Assembly (NCBI GenBank): GCA_007644065.1
Contig: VJWN01000011.1
Span: 1,054,001 to 1,118,000, forward strand
Source: Margaritispora aquatica
Taxonomy: Eukaryota; Ascomycota; Leotiomycetes; Helotiales; Discinellaceae
Direction of reading: 5' to 3'
DNA length: 64,000 nucleotides
Part shown: positions 59,068 through 64,000 of the stretch, in pieces
Position numbering within the stretch: position 1 is the stretch's first letter
Layout of the letters: every line of letters starts with the position of its first letter
The notes under the pieces: model-generated
What the model was told of the DNA's origin: nothing
Database searches by the model: none
What the model saw: the letters and a program-made list of their open reading frames with translations, nothing else
Position numbers and translations under genes: made by a program

Positions 59068-60352
59068 GAGATTATCAATCTACTGGATGATCAGTGTTAA
59101 CCTGCATATATTGTCTCAAATTCTCCACGGTCAGGTCTCAGATCAACATATTGGGCATCATGTCTTGAGATACAAGAATGTTTGTCTGATAATTTGATGT
59201 TTCCGTCCTGCAGGGTACAAACCTGTAAATTAAAAGACAGACAGGGAGCATACGGAGGTAGGCTCCTTCACTCGTAAGGAACGTTCATTTTGCCTTGGAG
59301 CTTTCTTTGTTCCAATTTTCGAAATGATCGAAATATCTGGTGCTAGCATAGTGGTTAGACTGACCGGTTAAAATAGTCACAAATATAGGTAGGAAAGGGC
59401 CTTTCGACAGAGATCTAAGGTTGAAAAACGTACGTGGCTCTTGCTACGACAATTGTGAAGACCATTTCCGTCGCTCCAATTATCATCAATTCCATGGTGT
59501 TGCTCTGAACACTCATGGTTGCTTGAGATCACATGACTTTGTTTTCCGATTGATGTGAACCTGAAACCCTCATCCGAAGCTTGGTCACCACACTAGACAA
59601 ACCAGGGAACGACCTACATATCGACAACATCTCGATCACACCTCGACAACTTCCAACACCAATACTAACACGCAACAAGCCCAACAGCCAACAGCCGTAG
59701 TGAAACGTTAGGAAAACCGGACAGAGCTCCGCAAGATCATCAAACATTAATTGAAGAAGTAGTGGTCTCCAGATATTGCTCACCTTGAATCAAATGTTTT
59801 CCAATTGTGTGGAGTAGGAAGTTGTAAGACAATAAAACCCCTTGATATACATACCTCAACGATCTGGTTAATATTAGCAGATTCGGGCCGTACACACAAC
59901 TCTCACTGTGGATCATCTCGGCGAGGGGGTTTCAAATGGTAGATATGTGGAATGACACTCATCCCAGTGCTTGGTGTCAATGGAAATACTCAGTCTCATT
60001 CCCGATTCACAATAATGAACTTGTCATTAATTACTTATGCGCTTTGGAAAGCAGAAACAAGTTATTGCCACTTCCACCACATGGCGATAATATTTACATT
60101 CCTTTTGAGAGCCATGGTCTTAGGTGGTATATCTCCTTACTCTTTCCAATCCATAAAGATTGTCTCAAAAGCATTCCCTGCCGCATACCAACGAATAACA
60201 ACCTATCCATGCCAGTGTATGATGGGGTTTCCCTTTATATAGATACGTAGCAGCCTTTGCCTTAAGTAACGCAACAGCTTCGATCTGTTCAGCTACAGCG
60301 GCAACGATCCCAGTATCCGCTACGACACTCTTTTAGCATTGAGATTTTCATA
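59068..60352. other. Intergenic region, no gene seen
   Basis: About 1.3 kb. Overlapping frames at 59936-60250 have no domain. A tRNA-A-box-like segment near 59345-59362 lacks a partner B box (see rejected). The right end is the WSC gene promoter. Confidence 0.5.
60236..60243 (+). promoter_or_regulatory. TATA box of the WSC gene
   Basis: TATATAGA about 115 nt before the ATG at 60353. Suitable place and sequence; unproven. Confidence 0.4.
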
Positions 60353-63300
60353 ATGCGTTTTTCGTTGGGGTTATGGCTTTTGTTTACAACTGCCGGGGTG
60401 GCAATCTCTAAACCAACAGTACAGGTGTACGATCCCAAGAAAATTGGGAGAACGCCCAGGAGAGTGAGGCGTTCCGGTAGTTATGGAAACGATTATGATT
60501 CGATACGAAATCCATCTTACGAAGGGGACGCAAATGACTATGGATCTCCTCCGAATGTTCTTGGATCAAATGCAGAGGATGGTGGTGTGCTCTCTGCAGG
60601 CCACTTGAATCACCTCGAGGCTCGAATAGGGACTGGCTCAGGCGATGTAAACTTTACTGTGGGAGCGTGCTACACTGACATAATTACCAATCTACTGTCG
60701 ACTCTTATCCATGGTAGTGCTGTCCATTTCACGATGCCTACGAAATCTGTGCAGACGTGTCTCTCGGCTTGTCAAAACAACTACGCTTTCCCGTTACCTT
60801 ATGCCGGAATCAAAGTGAGGTAAGGACAACTAAGAATAACTGTCTCATTGTCATTACTAACTCAAAATAGGGAATGCTATTGCGGGACGGGGCTCACCAT
60901 AGGCGCTGCGGTAGACTTCACTACAATCACGTGTAGCACTGCTTGTGATGCTCCTAATACGGGCAGTTCTTGTGGTGGTCTATTAGGCATTACAGTGTAT
61001 AGCCATCCGTTGACTGTCGCTAATAGATTCTTTAATCCTGGAGACAGCATCTATGCCTTACTTGGCTGTTACGATGATCCTATCGTTGGTCGATTATTGA
61101 ATTTTGCCGGTTTAGGGTCATCGATAAGTATATCTGGGTTGACAGTATCAAGTTGTTTAGACTTTTGCGGAGCTTCGAACTATCGCTACGCTGGTATAGA
61201 GGGCCTACTGTAAGTTTGTATAAACACATCACGGAGTACGCTTGCTGAATGGTCTATAGTTGCATTTGTGATAACTATCTCAATAATCCGATCCAGAAAC
61301 CAGGTAGTTGTAAGCAACTATGTGTGGGAAGCTCATTTGAATATTGTGGTGCCACCATAGCCGTTGCCAGCGATCTTGTGTTATACCAAGCGCGGACTGT
61401 AGCCACGCCTAGTGTCGGAAGCTATAATTATCTTGGCTGTTTTACGGATTCTGTAACGCCGGGTTTGTTAAATGCCGTATCACCCGTTATAAGTGCTTTG
61501 ACTGTCAATGGTTGTATCACTGCTTGTAGTGCTCTCAACTATATCTACGCTGCATTAGAAAGTGGAAGGTAAGCAATTCTCTCTGTGTGGTGGACTGTAC
61601 ACCACTAATGCCTTTCAGCAAGTGTTTTTGTTCCAACGCATTGAATTATGCTGCTGGAGGCATCCTGCAGCCAGATTCAAGTCTATGTCAAACTCCCTGT
61701 ACTGGTAATATTCTGGAGTTCTGTGGTGGAAGTCTTCATCTCAATCTTAATTATGTCGGCGTATACTCAACAATCACGCCTACCACATACCCTGGGGACT
61801 CCCACTATAGGTCAGTGGGTTGTTATGGCGATCTATTTACAGCAACCAACAAGATATTGAACGGAACACTCATCTCGTCAATCACGTCTTTTACTGTGCA
61901 GACATGTTTAGCAGCATGTTATGCTGCGTCGCCTCCCTGGCGTTATGCCGCCGTCGAGAATCAAAAGTAAGCCAATGAAAACTCGACAGCATTTGCAGAT
62001 TCTAACAAAGAATAGTCAATGTCTGTGTGGCAACACCATCCGCCCGGAGGCTGGATCTTTGCAGCCCACGACCATCGGTTGCACCCAGATATGTATAGGC
62101 GACCAAGCAGAGTTCTGTGGTGGACTTAATTTTGCACAAGTCTTCGAGCTCATCGTCTCGTCTTCCAGCTCGATAGCATTGCCACAATCGAGTACGGTTT
62201 TCTCGAGCCGTATTTCATCAGCAGCACCTTCATCAATCAGTATATCGTCTAGCTTGTTGGTGTCAAGTGTTCAAAGCTCTTCGAGTGCGGCGATGAGTCC
62301 TTCGTCATCTGCGCAAATGTCCTCAGTTGTTTCATCTTCCACTATCTTCGGGGTTTCGTCATCAATTCCAGCATCAAGTTCGGCCTCGAGTGCCGCTGCC
62401 AGCTCCAGTGCCGCAGCTAGTTCGAGTGCTGCGATCTCGAGTGCCGCCGCTAGTTCGAGTATAGCCCCTAGCTCGAGTGCCGCCGCCAGTTCAAGTGCTA
62501 TAGAAAGCTCAAGTGCCGTAGCGAGCTCGAGTGCTGCGATCTCGAGTACCGCCGCTAGTTCGAGTATAGCCCCTAGCTCGAGTGCCGCCATCTCGAGTGC
62601 CGCCGCCAGCTCAAGTGCTATGGAAAGCTCAAGTGCCGTAGCGAGCTCGAGTGCCGCCGCCAGCTCAAGTGCTATGGAAAGCTCAAGTGCCGTAGCGAGC
62701 TCGAGTGCCGCCATCTCGAGTGCCGCCGCCAGCTCAAGTGCTATAGAAAGTTCGAGTGCCGCTATTAGTTCTAGTATAGCCGCGAGTTCGAGCGCTATAG
62801 AAAGTTCGAGTGCCGCTATCTCGAGTACCGCCGCAAGTTCGAGTGCTATAGAAAGCTCAAGTGCCGCTGCTAGCTCAAGTGCTATAGAAAGTTCGAGTGC
62901 CGCCATCTCGAGTGCCGCCGCCAGCTCAAGTGCTATGGAAAGCTCAAGTGCCGTAGCGAGCTCGAGTGCCGCCATCTCGAGTGCCGCCGCCAGCTCAAGT
63001 GCTATAGAGAGTTCGAGTGCCGCTATCAGTTCTAGTATAGCCGCGAGTTCGAGCGCTATAGAAAGTTCGAGTGCCGCTATCTCGAGTACCGCCGCAAGTT
63101 CGAGTGCTATGGAAAGCTCAAGTGCCGTAGCGAGCTCGAGTGCCGCCATCTCGAGTGCTATAGAAAGTTCGAGTGCCGCTATTAGTTCTAGTATAGCCGC
63201 GAGTTCGAGCGCTATAGAAAGTTCGAGTGCTGCTATCTCGAGTGCCGCCGCCAGTTCGAGTGCCGCCGCCAGTTCAAGTGCTATAGAAAGCTCAAGTGCC

Positions 63301-64000
63301 GCTGCCAGCTCAAGTGCCATAGAAAGTTCGAGTGCCGCCATCTCGAGTGCTGCCGCCAGTTCAAGTGCTATAGAAAGCTCAAGTGCCGCCGCCAGCTCAA
63401 GTACTATAGATAGTTCGAGCATTGCTCCTAGCTCAAGTGCTATGATTAGCTCGAATATTATTACTAGCTCCAGCGTCGCCGCCAGTTCTAATGTCGCCAG
63501 TTCCAGTATGATGGAAAGTTCTAGTATGGCTCCCAGCTCGATTGCCGTTAGTTCTAGCACCGCCAGCTCTAGTATTATAGAGAGTTCTAGTATACCTCTC
63601 AGCTCGAGTTTCGTCGCCAGTTCTAGCATAGATCCTAGCTCGAGCGCCGTCGTCAGTTCTAGTGTTATGGACAGCTCTAGCATAGCTCCTAGCTCGAGTA
63701 TTATTATTAGTTCTAGTGCCGATATCAGCTCGAGTATAGCGGTTAGCTCTAATCCTGCGATATCAAGTACAGCTATTGCCTCAAGCGTTGATACCAGCTC
63801 TACTGCTGCTATATCTAGTGCGGCGGCCAGCTCTAGTATTGCAATGTCTAGTCTAGAGGCTAGCTTCAGTCTCGCTGCTAGCTCTGCTGCGGCCAGTTCC
63901 AGTGCTGCTATATCTAGTCTTGCGGCCAGTTCCAGTATTGCTGCAAGTTCTACTGTTGCAATCTCAAGCGCCGCCATGTCTAGTCTTGATGCCAGCTCTA
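60353..64000 (+). CDS. Secreted or wall-anchored protein with four WSC domains and Ser/Ala stalk (3' end outside window)
   Basis: Exons 60353-60819, 60871-61209, 61260-61568, 61619-61966 and 62016 onward, open to the window end; introns 49-51 nt. A signal peptide begins MRFSLGLWLLFTTAGVAIS. A basic RTPRRVRRSG segment is a likely Kex2 cleavage site. Four WSC domains (putative glycan-binding, eight-Cys) follow, at roughly residues 100-200, 208-315, 320-420 and 425-535, each with a C-x-C (ECYCG, LCICD, KCFCS, QCLCG) and an EFCGG-like end (GSSCGG, FEYCG, LEFCGG, AEFCGG). Every intron lies in phase 2 just before a C-x-C. From about residue 550 the protein is a Ser/Ala tandem array of over 450 residues, expected to be O-mannosylated and extended. 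Whether a membrane span or GPI signal follows cannot be seen. A role in wall binding or sensing is inference. Confidence 0.9.
62370..64000 (+). repeat. Ser/Ala-coding tandem repeat array in the WSC gene
   Basis: Basic unit is 15-18 bp (AGCTCGAGTGCCGCC, coding SSSAA), arranged in higher-order blocks of about 66 bp coding AISSAAASSSAMESSSAVAS; such blocks start near 62587, 62710, 62902 and 62971. The 62.4-63.4 kb part is nearly uniform; beyond about 63.4 kb units diverge (TCTAGT, GATATC variants). Because the array is so regular, the reverse strand is also free of stops for over 560 codons; that antisense frame is an artefact. Confidence 0.85.

Noticed and set aside
59345..59362. tRNA-like segment TAGCATAGTGGTTAGAC
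   Set aside because: It matches a tRNA A box and D arm well, but no GGTTCGANTCC-type B box, acceptor stem or T arm follows within tRNA range. At best a fragment.
62271..63977. 568-codon minus-strand open frame rich in Leu, Glu, Ala and Ile
   Set aside because: It is the exact antisense of the Ser/Ala array of the WSC gene; the regular codon pattern leaves no stops on the reverse strand. No domain, start context or splice signal supports it.

Overview
The window is nuclear DNA of a filamentous ascomycete (Pezizomycotina; Leotiomycetes would fit, but the class is inference). Genes carry short 45-110 nt GT-AG introns with fungal splice sites. Several families are typical of these fungi: a Zn2Cys6 regulator, a CFEM/Pth11-type receptor, a STE3 pheromone receptor, a secreted CE12 pectin-side-chain esterase, a GH16 glucanase and a multi-WSC protein. 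I read 22 protein-coding genes, most as multi-exon models rebuilt by joining open frames at splice sites. No rRNA, convincing tRNA, CRISPR array or intact transposon was seen.

Layout. 1-2620 has no supported gene. 2.6-5.2 kb: divergent pair of pdx1 (minus; pyruvate dehydrogenase component X) and a mitochondrial membrane protein (plus). 6.7-7.8 kb: small Zn2Cys6 regulator (minus). 9.0-10.8 kb: CaiB/BaiF-type CoA-transferase family gene. 11.5-14.5 kb: convergent pair of secreted enzymes, an FAD-linked oxidase and a rhamnogalacturonan acetylesterase. 15.6-18.5 kb: an unresolved minus-strand gene, then an SRPK-like kinase broken by a one-base frameshift. 19.3-26.9 kb: a multi-pass membrane protein, an HSL-type esterase, the STE3 receptor and a Mn superoxide dismutase without a transit peptide. 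28.2-33.2 kb: GH16 glucanase and a small cysteine-rich secreted protein. 34.2-39.8 kb: Dus1 and a Bni4-like protein, both minus. 39.8-46.3 kb: a 6.6 kb gene-poor stretch. 46.3-48.5 kb: Swc5 and a small membrane protein. 50.1-54.8 kb: nine-exon CFEM/Pth11 receptor and a tetraspan protein. 56.3-59.1 kb: polytopic membrane protein and a Rossmann-fold protein. 60.35 kb to the end: four-WSC-domain protein running off the window inside a long Ser/Ala repeat.

The genes do not form one pathway. Housekeeping genes (pdx1, dus1, swc5, bni4, SOD) are mixed with environment-facing ones (CE12, FAD oxidase, GH16, small secreted protein, CFEM receptor, WSC protein). Several of the latter have a TATA box 45-120 nt before the ATG, as expected for inducible genes. 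The strongest unusual observations are the kinase frameshift, the phase-locked introns of the WSC gene (domain growth by exon duplication), its Ser/Ala tandem array, a GC-AG intron in the CoA-transferase gene, the non-mitochondrial Mn-SOD and a near-perfect hairpin at 23.43 kb. I did not find a clearly new biological system.
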